DNA of 64,000 bases. Origin: CAVTZP01 sp963739245. GTDB lineage: Bacteria; Chloroflexota; Dehalococcoidia; Dehalococcoidales; BS750m-G39. Positions 26,103 to 34,263 of the stretch are shown here, one piece after another (the stretch's first letter is position 1; every line of letters starts with the position of its first letter). The translations under genes were made by a program, and so were the position numbers. Below the pieces are notes generated by a model, which was not told the DNA's origin, did no database searches, and saw nothing but the letters and a program-made list of their open reading frames with translations. The stretch covers positions 98,174-162,173 of the forward strand of contig CAVTZP010000004.1 in assembly GCA_963739245.1 (NCBI GenBank), read 5' to 3'.

Positions 26103-27184
26103 TCTTTACCTATTTGCTCATCAGGCCAGACTTTAGTGCCTTGAGCCAGTCTACGGTTTCTTTCCACAACAACGTTATCGCCCAGGACACAATGGTCAAG
26201 AACCTGGCTTCCCCCCTGGATGTAGCAGTGGGAGGCAATAATACAGTTTTTCAGCGTTGCTTTTTTGCCCACCCTGGAGTCGTGCCATAATATTGCCCCT
26301 TCTATAACCGCATCTTCACCAACCTGGCATCGTGGTCCAAGGGCAGCCGGTCCCTTTACCCTTGCCCCTTGGGCAATAACACAGCCCTCGCCGATAAGCA
26401 CCGGACCTTCAATCTGAGCCGAGGGGTGAATTTCGGAGTTGCTGCTGATTTGGGGGCGGTAGACGGATAAAGATGGAGCCTTGTTCAGGAGCAGGTCATG
26501 GTTCAGCCTAAGGTATTTTTCCGGCGTGCCGATGTCAATCCAATAGGTAGCAGAAGGATAGCTCAAGATAAGCTCGCCCTTTCTAATGAGGAGCGGGAAA
26601 AGATAATGCTCAAACATGGAGGGGGTGGAAGTGGGGATATAGCTCAGGACTTCAGGCTCAAGGATATAGATGCCGGCATTAATCATATTGGTGGTGACCT
26701 CATCCCGGCTTGGCTTCTCGACAAAGCGTTTTACCATACCCTTGGTATCAGTCTCCACCACGCCATATATCGTGGGGTTATCTACCGGGGTCAGGGCAAG
26801 GCTCACCTTGGGCTTTATTTTCTGGTGCTGGCTCATCATTGCGGTGAGGTCTATGCCGGTCACGATGTCACCGTTGATGACAAAAAAGGGCTCATCCAGG
26901 AAAGATGAGGCGTTTTTGACAGCACCGGCAGTGCCCAATGGCTGCTCCTCAATGAGGTAGGTCAGATGGACGCCTGAACCAGTGCCATCACCAAAGTAGC
27001 TCTGGATGTGGTCGGGGAGGTAACTTGTGGTCAGGATAATATCCCTTACGCTGTGTTCCTTGAGATAAAGTATCAGGTATTCCAGAAAAGGCTTATTCAG
27101 GATTGGTATCATCGCCTTTGGTATGTTGCAGGTTAAAGGGCGCAGCCTTGTCCCTTCTCCCCCCACCAGGATGACTGCCTTCAT
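26099..27184 (-). CDS. Sugar-phosphate nucleotidyltransferase with left-handed beta-helix
   Basis: A 361-residue NDP-sugar pyrophosphorylase. The nucleotidyltransferase domain (1-235) begins KAVILVGGEGTRLRPLT with the signature Lys in NIPKAMIPILNKPFLEY, and has FFVINGDIVTGID as the metal/sugar site. A C-terminal hexapeptide-repeat region (about 250-355, IEGPVLIGEGCVIAQGARV) forms a left-handed beta-helix. The layout matches GDP-mannose or glucose-1-phosphate nucleotidyltransferases. It would supply NDP-mannose or NDP-glucose for cell-surface glycans. It is a lone gene, convergent with the ABC importer. Confidence 0.88.
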   Translation of the reverse strand: MKAVILVGGEGTRLRPLTCNIPKAMIPILNKPFLEYLILYLKEHSVRDIILTTSYLPDHIQSYFGDGTGSGVHLTYLIEEQPLGTAGAVKNASSFLDEPFFVINGDIVTGIDLTAMMSQHQKIKPKVSLALTPVDNPTIYGVVETDTKGMVKRFVEKPSRDEVTTNMINAGIYILEPEVLSYIPTSTPSMFEHYLFPLLIRKGELILSYPSATYWIDIGTPEKYLRLNHDLLLNKAPSLSVYRPQISSNSEIHPSAQIEGPVLIGEGCVIAQGARVKGPAALGPRCQVGEDAVIEGAILWHDSRVGKKATLKNCIIASHCYIQGGSQVLDHCVLGDNVVVERNRRLAQGTKVWPDEQIGKD

Positions 27185-27210
27185 TATTTCTCTTCCCCTA
27201 TGTGATTCTA

Positions 27211-27227
27211 CCCTACAGCATGTAGGG
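27211..27227. repeat. Short perfect hairpin upstream of the pyrophosphorylase
   Basis: Arms of 7 bp (27211-27217 and 27221-27227) around a 3-nt loop lie 26 bp before the pyrophosphorylase ATG on the minus strand. It could be a leader hairpin or operator; no T-run is present. Confidence 0.4.
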
Positions 27228-27273
27228 ATGGCAAGGTCCTTGGCACCTTCACCTTGAGCGGAAACACCTCAAA

Positions 27274-27306
27274 TCTTAACCGGAATTTAATATTCAGATG
27301 CTATAT
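27274..27306 (+). promoter_or_regulatory. PhoB-like box 1 with -10
   Basis: CTTAACC-GGAA-TTTAATA (27274-27291) is a pair of 7-bp direct repeats with an 11-bp period, followed after 9 bp by TATATT at 27301-27306. The arrangement matches sites for OmpR/PhoB-family regulators that replace a -35. It would serve the 34-residue gene at 27370. A 30-bp segment including it (27273-27302) is repeated almost exactly at 27481-27510. Confidence 0.55.
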
Positions 27307-27369
27307 TATCCAACCAGTATCCCTGGGAAAGACGGTAAATAATAACAACGAGTTGAAAGGAGTAGCATT

Positions 27370-27474
27370 GTGTCTAAACGACGTGCTCTACTCTATGCCT
27401 TACTAGGAGTGGGTATCCTTATGGTCACCGTAGGCTTAATTCTCGCCTTGTTACAATCCTGCATGAGAATTTAG
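27370..27474 (+). CDS. 34-residue single-span membrane protein
   Basis: A small gene with a GTG start at 27370 and GAAAGGAG at good spacing upstream. The product (SKRRALLYALLGVGILMVTV and then GLILALLQSCMRI) has a basic N-terminus and one transmembrane helix of about 22 residues, so an N-in orientation. It lies between two near-identical regulator boxes and ahead of the secreted-protein and two-component genes. It may be a small membrane regulator or sensor accessory of that system, but no family is recognised. Confidence 0.55.
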   Translation: MSKRRALLYALLGVGILMVTVGLILALLQSCMRI

Positions 27475-27481
27475 TTGACAT

Positions 27482-27514
27482 CTTAACAGGAATTTAATAT
27501 TCAGATGCTACGAT
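27482..27514 (+). promoter_or_regulatory. PhoB-like box 2 with -10
   Basis: CTTAACA-GGAA-TTTAATA (27482-27499), then 9 bp, then TACGAT (27509-27514): the same architecture as box 1. A TTGACA at 27475-27480 directly precedes the box. It lies 37 bp upstream of the secreted-protein gene at 27551. Confidence 0.58.
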
Positions 27515-27550
27515 TGAATTATCAAATAACGAAAAGGGGGTGAAACAGAA

Positions 27551-27997
27551 GTGTGGCGAAGCAAGAAGTTTATTCTGGCCATGGTCGTGGCTGTGGTGGT
27601 GCTACTTGGGAGCCTAGGCGGGGTTGCCCTTGCCCAGACGGGTACTGGTGATGATAGCCAGCCCGCAGTTCAACACGAGGTTCTACTGGATAAAGTCTGC
27701 GCCATCTACGAACAGAACACGGGCACAGCCATCAATGCCCAAGAACTACAAAAAGCCTTTGGCCAGGCCGGCACCGAGATGAGAAACGAGGCTCTGGACA
27801 ATTACCTTAAGAAACTAGTGGACGAGGGCAAGATAACCCAGGAGCAGGCTGACCAGTACAAGGCATGGTTGAAGTCAAAGCCGGATGTAGATATGCCGTG
27901 TGTCCCTGGATTTTCTGGTCATGACATGCACATGCAGCGTGGCTTTGGCGGACCTGGTGGTTTCCCCGGCGGGGGTGCACCACAATCCCCGGAGTAA
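27551..27997 (+). CDS. Small secreted protein with His/Gly-rich tail
   Basis: A 148-residue exported protein starting at the GTG at 27551 (AGGGGGTG upstream). Signal peptide about 1-28 (ILAMVVAVVVLLGSLGGVALAQ), then a helical region (35-115) with a DEGKITQEQADQYKAWLKSK helix-turn-helix-like motif found in many small secreted proteins near sensor kinases, and a C-terminal part rich in His, Met and Gly (GHDMHMQRGFGGPGGF) that could bind metal such as copper. It is followed by a strong terminator. Because it sits between the regulator boxes and the two-component genes, it may be a periplasmic sensor or stress protein like Spy/CpxP in concept, though no sequence homology is claimed. Confidence 0.72.
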   Translation: MWRSKKFILAMVVAVVVLLGSLGGVALAQTGTGDDSQPAVQHEVLLDKVCAIYEQNTGTAINAQELQKAFGQAGTEMRNEALDNYLKKLVDEGKITQEQADQYKAWLKSKPDVDMPCVPGFSGHDMHMQRGFGGPGGFPGGGAPQSPE

Positions 27998-28026
27998 GCA
28001 AAAAGGCTCTTTACCAGATTTTAGGA

Positions 28027-28050
28027 GAGGAGGGTAATATTACCCTCCTC
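28027..28050 (+). terminator. Rho-independent terminator after the secreted-protein gene
   Basis: A perfect 24-bp palindrome (12-bp arms, 28027-28038 and 28039-28050) is followed by TTTATTTTTA. It ends the small-protein transcript 30 bp after its stop, so the two-component genes need their own promoter. Confidence 0.85.
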
Positions 28051-28056
28051 TTTATT

Positions 28057-28087
28057 TTTAACAATTTCTTAACATTTATGGTATAAC
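28057..28087 (+). promoter_or_regulatory. PhoB-like box 3 upstream of the response regulator
   Basis: TTTAACA-ATTT-CTTAACA (28057-28074) repeats the 7+4+7 spacing, with TATAAC at 28082-28087 as a possible -10 (7 bp downstream). Its place 49 bp before the response-regulator gene points to autoregulation. Confidence 0.55.
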
Positions 28088-28123
28088 ATATGGGGAAAAG
28101 GCATATCATTAGGGGACTGCAGA

Positions 28124-28807
28124 ATGTCCGGTAAAAGGGTACTGGTTGTTGATGATGATGTAAAAACGGTGGAACTGGTCACGCTTTACCTGAACCGGGA
28201 TGGCTATCGGGTTATCACTGCTTATGATGGTGTTGAAGCCCTGCGCCTGGCTCGGGAGAGCCGCCCTAACCTCATTGTTCTGGACCTCATGCTGCCTGGC
28301 ATCGATGGTCTTGAGGTCTGTCGCACTCTCAGGAATGAGTCCGATGTGCCCATCATTATGCTTACCGCCAAGACTACTGACCAGGATAAGCTAATAGGCC
28401 TGGGCTTAGGGGCAGATGATTATGTGACCAAGCCCTTTAGCCCCAGGGAACTGGCGGCTAGGGTACGTACTGTGCTCAGGCGCCTCCCTGGAGAACGTGG
28501 CCCAGAAAAGATTGAGTACGGCACGTTTACCTTAGACTTCCTTGAACGGGAAGCATTTCTTGCCGGCAGGCCTTTGAATCTGACCAAGGTTGAATTCAAG
28601 CTACTGGGAGTCCTGGTCAAGGAACCGGGCAGAGTTTTCAGCCGGGGGGAGCTTATTGAGAAAGCCTTGGGTTATGATTTTGAAGGCTTTGACCGCACCA
28701 TTGATGTTCATATCCTCAACCTGCGCCGTAAGCTTGAACTTGACCCCCGACAACCAAGATACATAAAGACAGTGTATGGGGGTGGCTACAAATTTGTCAG
28801 GGGGTGA
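28124..28807 (+). CDS. OmpR/PhoB-family response regulator
   Basis: A 227-residue two-component regulator. The receiver domain (1-118) has the acidic pair DDD at 10-12, phosphoacceptor Asp54 in VLDLMLPG, Thr/Lys in LTAK and TKPFSP. The C-terminal winged-helix domain (about 130-225) shows LTKVEFKLLGVLVKEPGRVFS and RTIDVHILNLRRKLE, typical for OmpR/PhoB. It acts as a DNA-binding dimer on direct repeats, which is just what the four boxes around it look like. The sensor kinase follows 3 bp downstream. Confidence 0.93.
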   Translation: MSGKRVLVVDDDVKTVELVTLYLNRDGYRVITAYDGVEALRLARESRPNLIVLDLMLPGIDGLEVCRTLRNESDVPIIMLTAKTTDQDKLIGLGLGADDYVTKPFSPRELAARVRTVLRRLPGERGPEKIEYGTFTLDFLEREAFLAGRPLNLTKVEFKLLGVLVKEPGRVFSRGELIEKALGYDFEGFDRTIDVHILNLRRKLELDPRQPRYIKTVYGGGYKFVRG

Positions 28808-28810
28808 TCA

Positions 28811-30202
28811 ATGATATACAGCTTGCGCTTTCGTCTCCTGGTGGCTTTCGCCATCGTTATAATTGTCACCATCGGTTCCGTCTTCTTCTTCACTTACCAG
28901 AGCACTCGCAGCGAAATCAAACAGTTCGGGGAGCGCATTGAACTGGTGCGAGCTAGAAGAGTAGCCGTTGAACTATCCAGTTATTACTACCAGCAAGGGA
29001 ACTGGGAGGGTATTCAGCCGTTCGTGGAGCAATGGGGGAAGCTCTATGGACAGCGGATTATACTAACCGACACCGATGGCGTGGTGGTCGCTGATTCCGA
29101 GGGTAAGCTTCTGGGCAAGCCGTATGAGGCTGAGGCGCCGGGAATACCCTTGTCTCTATCATCAGGAATGCCCATGTTCCCACCGTCGGGAAGTGAGATC
29201 ATTGGTAAGCTTTATATAAACCTTGGCTCATCACCGGAGCTGGATTTTGCCTCACTACATATCGTGTATGAATCCATAGGACGCTTCTTTCTCTGGGGAG
29301 GTCTGCTGGCGATTGCCATTGCCCTTTTATTCACCTTTTTCCTGTCGCGGCGAATTTTAGCCCCTATTAAAGCCCTTACCCTGACTGCCAGGCGATTGGG
29401 GAAGGGTGATTTTTCCCAGAGGGTTCAGTTTAAGGGTAAAGACGAGGTAGGCGAGCTAAGCCAAGCCTTTAATTCCATGGCTAGTAATCTGGAGCGAGCC
29501 GAGCAGTTACGGCGGAATATGGTAGCTGATGTTGCCCATGAGCTGAGAACTCCTCTATCCAACCTCCGCGGTTACCTGGAAGCAGTTCGTGACGGGGTAA
29601 AAAAGCCGGATGCGGATACTATCCGCTCCCTTACTGAAGAGGCAATGCTGTTGTCACGGCTGGTTGACGACCTGCAAGAGCTGAGCCTTCTTGAGGCGGG
29701 CGAACTGAGGCTGGTTTGCCAGGCAGAGGATATCACCAGATTGATAAAGCAAACAGTAGCGGCGAGGCAAGACCAAGCGGCGGCAAAAGGATTATCGTTA
29801 TCCATTGACCTGCCCGATAAGCTCCCGCTGGTGAACATTGACTCCCATCGGATTAGCCAGGTGTTGCGTAACCTTCTGGGCAATGCGATGGTGCACACCG
29901 CTAAAGGTGGCACCATCACAGTAACGGCAAGACAGGAGGGCAACTGGGTGGAAGTAGCTGTTATGGATACCGGCGAAGGTATTCCCGCTAAGGACTTGCC
30001 CAATATCTTTGAGCGTTTCTACCGCGTGGACAAGTCCCGGGCCAGAGCCACCGGTGGCAGTGGTCTGGGGCTTACCATTGCTAAACGCCTGGTGGAGGCA
30101 CATGGCGGCAGGATTAAAGTCCAGAGTAAGCTGGGAAAGGGCAGCCGCTTTACTTTTACTCTCCCTGTGTTAGAACGATTTGCCGGACATGGGCAATCTT
30201 AA
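28811..30202 (+). CDS. HAMP-domain sensor histidine kinase
   Basis: A 463-residue membrane kinase: first membrane helix at about 7-27, a periplasmic sensor domain of about 130 residues, second helix at about 160-180, HAMP (about 180-232), HisKA with His243 in DVAHELRTPL, and HATPase_c with N-box LRNLLGNAM, G1 DTGEGI, F-box FERFYRV and G2 GGSGLGL. It phosphorylates the preceding regulator in response to an envelope-side signal. The periplasmic domain has no recognised fold. The 3' end overlaps box 4. Confidence 0.93.
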   Translation: MIYSLRFRLLVAFAIVIIVTIGSVFFFTYQSTRSEIKQFGERIELVRARRVAVELSSYYYQQGNWEGIQPFVEQWGKLYGQRIILTDTDGVVVADSEGKLLGKPYEAEAPGIPLSLSSGMPMFPPSGSEIIGKLYINLGSSPELDFASLHIVYESIGRFFLWGGLLAIAIALLFTFFLSRRILAPIKALTLTARRLGKGDFSQRVQFKGKDEVGELSQAFNSMASNLERAEQLRRNMVADVAHELRTPLSNLRGYLEAVRDGVKKPDADTIRSLTEEAMLLSRLVDDLQELSLLEAGELRLVCQAEDITRLIKQTVAARQDQAAAKGLSLSIDLPDKLPLVNIDSHRISQVLRNLLGNAMVHTAKGGTITVTARQEGNWVEVAVMDTGEGIPAKDLPNIFERFYRVDKSRARATGGSGLGLTIAKRLVEAHGGRIKVQSKLGKGSRFTFTLPVLERFAGHGQS

Positions 30203-30238
30203 TAGCTTCTTAATAATTTCCTGTCATCCTGGTTAGAA
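30198..30238 (+). promoter_or_regulatory. PhoB-like box 4 upstream of the efflux operon
   Basis: Three direct repeats with 11-bp period: CTTAATA (30198-30204), CTTAATA (30209-30215) and CCTGTCA (30220-30226), separated by 4 bp each. A TGG-TTAGAA sequence (30230-30238) is a possible extended -10. It lies about 60 bp before the MacA-like gene, partly within the end of the kinase gene. Confidence 0.6.
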
Positions 30239-30298
30239 AAAACGGTGTTTTTCATCCCATCACTGGTAAAACGAGGGAAAAGGACGGGTGAACATAAA

Positions 30299-31654
30299 AT
30301 GAGAATCTTAAAGCTAGCTTTAATAGGTATTATTCTGTGCAGTATCATCATTCCCGCGACAAGCTGTGGTAAGAAGGAAACGATTCCAGAAAGCCAGCTG
30401 GCGACAATAAAGCGAGGAGACCTAACGGTAGATATTACTGCCGTTGGCAACCTGGCTTATTCCGTTTGGAAAGACCTTGGTTTTGAGATAGGGGGAACGA
30501 CGGCAGAGCCGCTATCGGTGGAAGAAGTGCTGGTGCAGGAGGGGGATACGGTTAAGGAGGGACAGGCATTGGCTACACTTGATACTACCTCTCTGCAGCA
30601 AAGCATAAAGGCAGCTGAAATCTCCCTGGAAAAGGCTAATAATAGCTATAGAGAGATAACCTACCCTTATACCTATAAGACCCTTACCCTTGATGTGCCC
30701 ACGGCTATAGGATTTACCAGTGATGCCCAATACAAATTAGAGGAGGCGGCGAAGGTAATGCAGGAGTTGGGGCTGAGTCAGGAGCAATACGACTGGAAAC
30801 AGTACTGGGATGTATTTGACAACCTTTACCTAGCTCAAAAAGATTTGCTAGAAGTCAAGAAGAATCTTAAAGTAGGATATGGGGCAGATTTATTTGGAGA
30901 GGGGGTTCTCCCCATGACAGATTATTGGACATTAAGGGCAGCCCAACTGGATATGGAGCAAGCCCAGGATACCCTGGATATAGCTAAAGATAGGTTAGGG
31001 AAGGTGGTGATAGCTGCCCCATTTGATGGTTTCGTCACCACGGTAAATGTCAAGGGTGGTGACCAGGTACAAAGGGGCACGGTGGCAGTGCGCCTTGTTG
31101 ACCCCAACAAGTTTGAAGCTGAAGTCATGGTCAATGAGATGGATATATTTCAGGTAAATCTGGAGGGAGATGCCACGGTGCAGATAAATGCCATGCCAAC
31201 ACTTGTTCTTCCGGCCAAGGTCACCTTCATTTCGCCGACAGCTACTATTACGTCAGGCGTAGTGAATTACAAAATCAAGGTCGAATTACAGCCACTCGGA
31301 CAGGCCACGCAAGGGCAACAGGGGTCATCGCTGACAACGATTCCCGAAGGCATTCAGCTTAGGGAAGGGTTAACAGTCACGGTGAGCATCCTGGTAGCGC
31401 AGAAGAAGGACGTGCTGCTGGTACCCAATGGGGCGATTAACACTCAGGGGGAGAAGACATATGTCCAGGTCGTGTCACCTAAAGGCGTCATTGAACAGCG
31501 TGAGATAACTACTGGCATCAGCAACTGGCAGTACACCGAGGTAACCAGCGGGCTCAGTGGAGGTGAAAGGGTGGTTGTCCCACAGGGGACTACTACCACA
31601 ACGACGACATCACAATCAAGGGTACCAATGCCATTCTTGGCACCACGTAGATGA
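30299..31654 (+). CDS. MacA/HlyD-type periplasmic adaptor lipoprotein
   Basis: A 451-residue efflux adaptor starting at ATG 30299. A lipoprotein signal ends at the lipobox PATSC (Cys about 22). A biotinyl-lipoyl-like half-motif (VEEVLVQEGDTVKEGQALAT, about 60-80), a helical hairpin (about 90-230), the second lipoyl half (VIAAPFDGFVTTVNVKGGDQV) and a beta-barrel/MP domain follow, with a Ser/Thr-rich end. It links an inner-membrane MacB-type ABC exporter to the outside. The frame is open from 30245, but only the 30299 start gives the signal peptide. Known for MacA; the substrate (macrolide, peptide, lipid or metal-linked) is unknown here. Confidence 0.88.
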   Translation: MRILKLALIGIILCSIIIPATSCGKKETIPESQLATIKRGDLTVDITAVGNLAYSVWKDLGFEIGGTTAEPLSVEEVLVQEGDTVKEGQALATLDTTSLQQSIKAAEISLEKANNSYREITYPYTYKTLTLDVPTAIGFTSDAQYKLEEAAKVMQELGLSQEQYDWKQYWDVFDNLYLAQKDLLEVKKNLKVGYGADLFGEGVLPMTDYWTLRAAQLDMEQAQDTLDIAKDRLGKVVIAAPFDGFVTTVNVKGGDQVQRGTVAVRLVDPNKFEAEVMVNEMDIFQVNLEGDATVQINAMPTLVLPAKVTFISPTATITSGVVNYKIKVELQPLGQATQGQQGSSLTTIPEGIQLREGLTVTVSILVAQKKDVLLVPNGAINTQGEKTYVQVVSPKGVIEQREITTGISNWQYTEVTSGLSGGERVVVPQGTTTTTTTSQSRVPMPFLAPRR

Positions 31655-31668
31655 GGGAGACCGCCGCG

Positions 31669-32337
31669 ATGATTCGGTTACAGAATATAACTAAAGTCTA
31701 TCCCATGGGCAAGAGAGAGCTGACCGTGCTCAGTGGGGTAAACCTCAACATTAAAAAGGGTGAACTGGTGGCGATTATGGGTCCCTCTGGCTCGGGGAAG
31801 ACAACCCTGCTCAATCTGATAGGTTGCCTGGATAAACCGACTTCAGGCAGCTACTATTTGGAGGATAAAGAAGTCAGCCAGCTCAGCAGCGATGAACTGG
31901 CTCAAGTCAGGGCTCAGAAGATTGGCTTTGTCTTTCAGACGTTTAATCTGCTACCCCGGCTCTCGGCAGTGGCAAATGTGGAGCTTGGTACGAGATATGC
32001 CGGTGGAAGCGACCGTTCGCGAGCTCTCGAGGCACTGGCTAGGGTCGGGCTCTCTGACCGAGCTAATCATCGCCCTGCAGAGCTTTCCGGTGGCGAGCAG
32101 CAAAGGGTTGCTATAGCCCGGGCTCTGGTGAAAAACCCACCCCTGATTCTGGCCGACGAGCCTACTGGGAATCTAGACAGCCGCTCTGGCAAGGAGATAA
32201 TCTCTGTCCTCACCACATTACATAGTGAGCAGGGTATTACTCTGGTCATGGTAACCCACGATGTTAGTATTGCTCACCACTGCCAGCGCATCATCCACCT
32301 AATGGACGGCCAAGTAGTAACGGAGGAAAAAGTATGA
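31669..32337 (+). CDS. MacB/LolD-type ABC transporter ATPase
   Basis: A 222-residue ATPase (228 if the ATG at 31651 is used). Walker A GPSGSGKTT, Q-loop FVFQTFNLLPRL, signature LSGGEQQRVAIA, Walker B LILADEPTGNLD and H-loop MVTHD are intact. It belongs to the MacB/LolD/FtsE group, which drives mechanotransmission through FtsX-like permeases. GGGAGA precedes the ATG at 31669. It overlaps the permease gene by 4 bp. Confidence 0.93.
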   Translation: MIRLQNITKVYPMGKRELTVLSGVNLNIKKGELVAIMGPSGSGKTTLLNLIGCLDKPTSGSYYLEDKEVSQLSSDELAQVRAQKIGFVFQTFNLLPRLSAVANVELGTRYAGGSDRSRALEALARVGLSDRANHRPAELSGGEQQRVAIARALVKNPPLILADEPTGNLDSRSGKEIISVLTTLHSEQGITLVMVTHDVSIAHHCQRIIHLMDGQVVTEEKV

Positions 32338-33629
32338 AGAGGTGGTTGGGACTTTTATTAACTGCTTGGGTCGGGATGGTTACTCACAAGCTCCGCAGCT
32401 TAAAGTGGTTAGAGCCTTTAGAGACTGCTTGGGTTGGTGTGGTCACTCATAAACTCCGTAGCTCCCTGACCATACTGGGAATTGTTATTGGCGTAGGTGC
32501 CGTGATTACCCTCATGTCTGTCGGTAGGGGTGCTGAAGCACAAATCCTCACCAATATCCAAAGTATGGGGGCGAACCTGATTACCGTCCGCCCCGGGGCA
32601 TCCATGTTTGGTGGTGTCAGGAGTGCTGTGGGTGGCGCTACCACACTGACTATGGAAGATGCGGAGGCAATATCGCAGCAGATTTCCTACACATCTGCCG
32701 TGGCATCTTCTTACTCAAGCAGTCTCCAGCTGGTTGTGGGCAGTAAGAATATGAACTCTCCGGTCACCGGAATCACCCCCGAGTATATGTCGATAAACAA
32801 CATGAAGATTGCCAGTGGCACCTCCTTTTCGCAACAGGACTATCAGCGCGGTGCCAAGGTCGCCGTGCTCGGCTCTAATGTCGCTGAAACCCTGTTTGGC
32901 AGTGCTGACCCGATAGGGCAACAAATGCGGATGGGCAGCATTATTGTACACGTTATTGGCGTGTTGCAGAGCAAGGGAGCGATGTTTGGCTCCCCTGATG
33001 ACACTATCCTGATTCCATTGACCGCCATGCAGCAAGCGGTGGCTCAGCCGCTAACCCCCCAGGGTGGCCGCATCGTGTCAAACGTAACCCTTACAGTAAG
33101 CGACCAGTCACAGACACAGAATATCATTAATGCTATCACCAGCCTGCTCCGTACCCGTCACCGGCTTGCCTCCTCTGCTGATAATGATTTTAACATCATG
33201 TCCACGGAGGAGATAGCTAGCACCCTTTCGCAAACGATGGGTACGTTGACCCTTCTTTTAGGCGCCATCGCTGGTATTTCACTATTGGTGGGGGGTATCG
33301 GCGTGATGAACATTATGCTGGTATCGGTGCTGGAGAGAACCAGAGAGATAGGCATCCGTAAGGCGCTCGGAGCCAGAGAGCGAGACATATGGATTCAATT
33401 CCTCATTGAGGCAGCCTTCTTGACTTTTGCTGGTGGTATCATCGGGATTATTTGTGGCTGGGGAATATCATCAATACTTAAGGGAATGGGAGTAATGCCA
33501 ACTTTGGTTACTCCTGATATAGTTATCCTTGCCGTCTCGGTATCGATTGGCATCGGGCTGTTCTTTGGCTTTTATCCGGCGTGGAATGCCTCCCGTCTCA
33601 ATCCGATTGAAGCACTGAGAGCTGAGTAG
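32334..33629 (+). CDS. MacB/FtsX-type ABC permease with duplicated N-terminus
   Basis: A 431-residue permease. The first membrane helix (about 45-65, SLTILGIVIGVGAVITLMSVG) is followed by the large periplasmic MacB_PCD domain (about 70-290) and three C-terminal helices with the GIMNIMLV and EIGIRKALGARERDI coupling motifs of FtsX. Before the first helix, an amphipathic segment TAWVGMVTHKLRS occurs twice (about residues 10-22 and 31-43): DNA at 32361-32400 is repeated at 32424-32463, period 63 bp. That insertion adds 21 residues to the cytoplasmic N-terminus. With MacA and the ATPase it completes a tripartite exporter lacking its own outer-membrane part. Confidence 0.9.
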   Translation: MKRWLGLLLTAWVGMVTHKLRSLKWLEPLETAWVGVVTHKLRSSLTILGIVIGVGAVITLMSVGRGAEAQILTNIQSMGANLITVRPGASMFGGVRSAVGGATTLTMEDAEAISQQISYTSAVASSYSSSLQLVVGSKNMNSPVTGITPEYMSINNMKIASGTSFSQQDYQRGAKVAVLGSNVAETLFGSADPIGQQMRMGSIIVHVIGVLQSKGAMFGSPDDTILIPLTAMQQAVAQPLTPQGGRIVSNVTLTVSDQSQTQNIINAITSLLRTRHRLASSADNDFNIMSTEEIASTLSQTMGTLTLLLGAIAGISLLVGGIGVMNIMLVSVLERTREIGIRKALGARERDIWIQFLIEAAFLTFAGGIIGIICGWGISSILKGMGVMPTLVTPDIVILAVSVSIGIGLFFGFYPAWNASRLNPIEALRAE

Positions 33630-33645
33630 GGGCTGACTATTAAAC

Positions 33646-34263
33646 TTACTCCCACCACTTTTTAGAAATAGGCATGGCGATTATTTCTTTTATCTCCAGC
33701 CTTTTTGTCGGGTCCTTATCAAAAAGACAGGCAGGATAGGTAGCTCGAAGAACAATAGCTGTATCTGCACCCCTCGCCGAGCCACCAACACCGATAACAT
33801 CTTCAAAAGGGGCCACATAGCCACAAGAAACCCCAGTAAGGGCGACTTCCACAGCCACCTTCATCCCCTGTCCAAAGCAGTACAGGGTTTCCTTTACCAG
33901 GCGTTCAGGAAAGACATCAGACCATCTAGCCGAATCTAATACTGAACTGTGGAAAACATAGGGTGCATTGTCAATAATAGCCACTCCAAGTCTATCCAGT
34001 TCTTTTCTGAATTCCTCTTTGAGACAGGGCCAGCTTTCACCCCACTCCCGCCGGTAGGGGGCTTCCGAAACACAAACCAGCTCAGCCTTACCCTTGAGAC
34101 TACGGGCAAATTTAGCCGCTGTCTCACCAGAGGTGCTGGCAACGACGACTTTTTTGATTCCACCGGCTTCCAGCCGCTGAGCGACAGCTTCGATTACTAA
34201 CTGGGTATTTTCCCCACCAGGTTCATCGAAGTAATAGACCTCCCTTTTGATTACCTTACTCAT
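33646..34263 (-). CDS. Pyruvate-kinase C-terminal-domain-like protein
   Basis: A 205-residue stand-alone protein resembling the pyruvate kinase alpha/beta C-terminal domain: GGENTQLVIEAVAQRLEAGG, KKVVVASTSGETAAKFA and KAELVCVSEAP match that Rossmann-like fold. In such stand-alone proteins the ATP/PEP catalytic barrel is missing, so it is not a kinase; a role as allosteric or small-molecule binding protein is only inferred. The end contains a segment with Gly-rich GVGGSARGADTAIVLRA. It overlaps by 4 bp with the preceding cyclophilin-like gene, so the two are co-expressed. Confidence 0.7.
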   Translation of the reverse strand: MSKVIKREVYYFDEPGGENTQLVIEAVAQRLEAGGIKKVVVASTSGETAAKFARSLKGKAELVCVSEAPYRREWGESWPCLKEEFRKELDRLGVAIIDNAPYVFHSSVLDSARWSDVFPERLVKETLYCFGQGMKVAVEVALTGVSCGYVAPFEDVIGVGGSARGADTAIVLRATYPACLFDKDPTKRLEIKEIIAMPISKKWWE

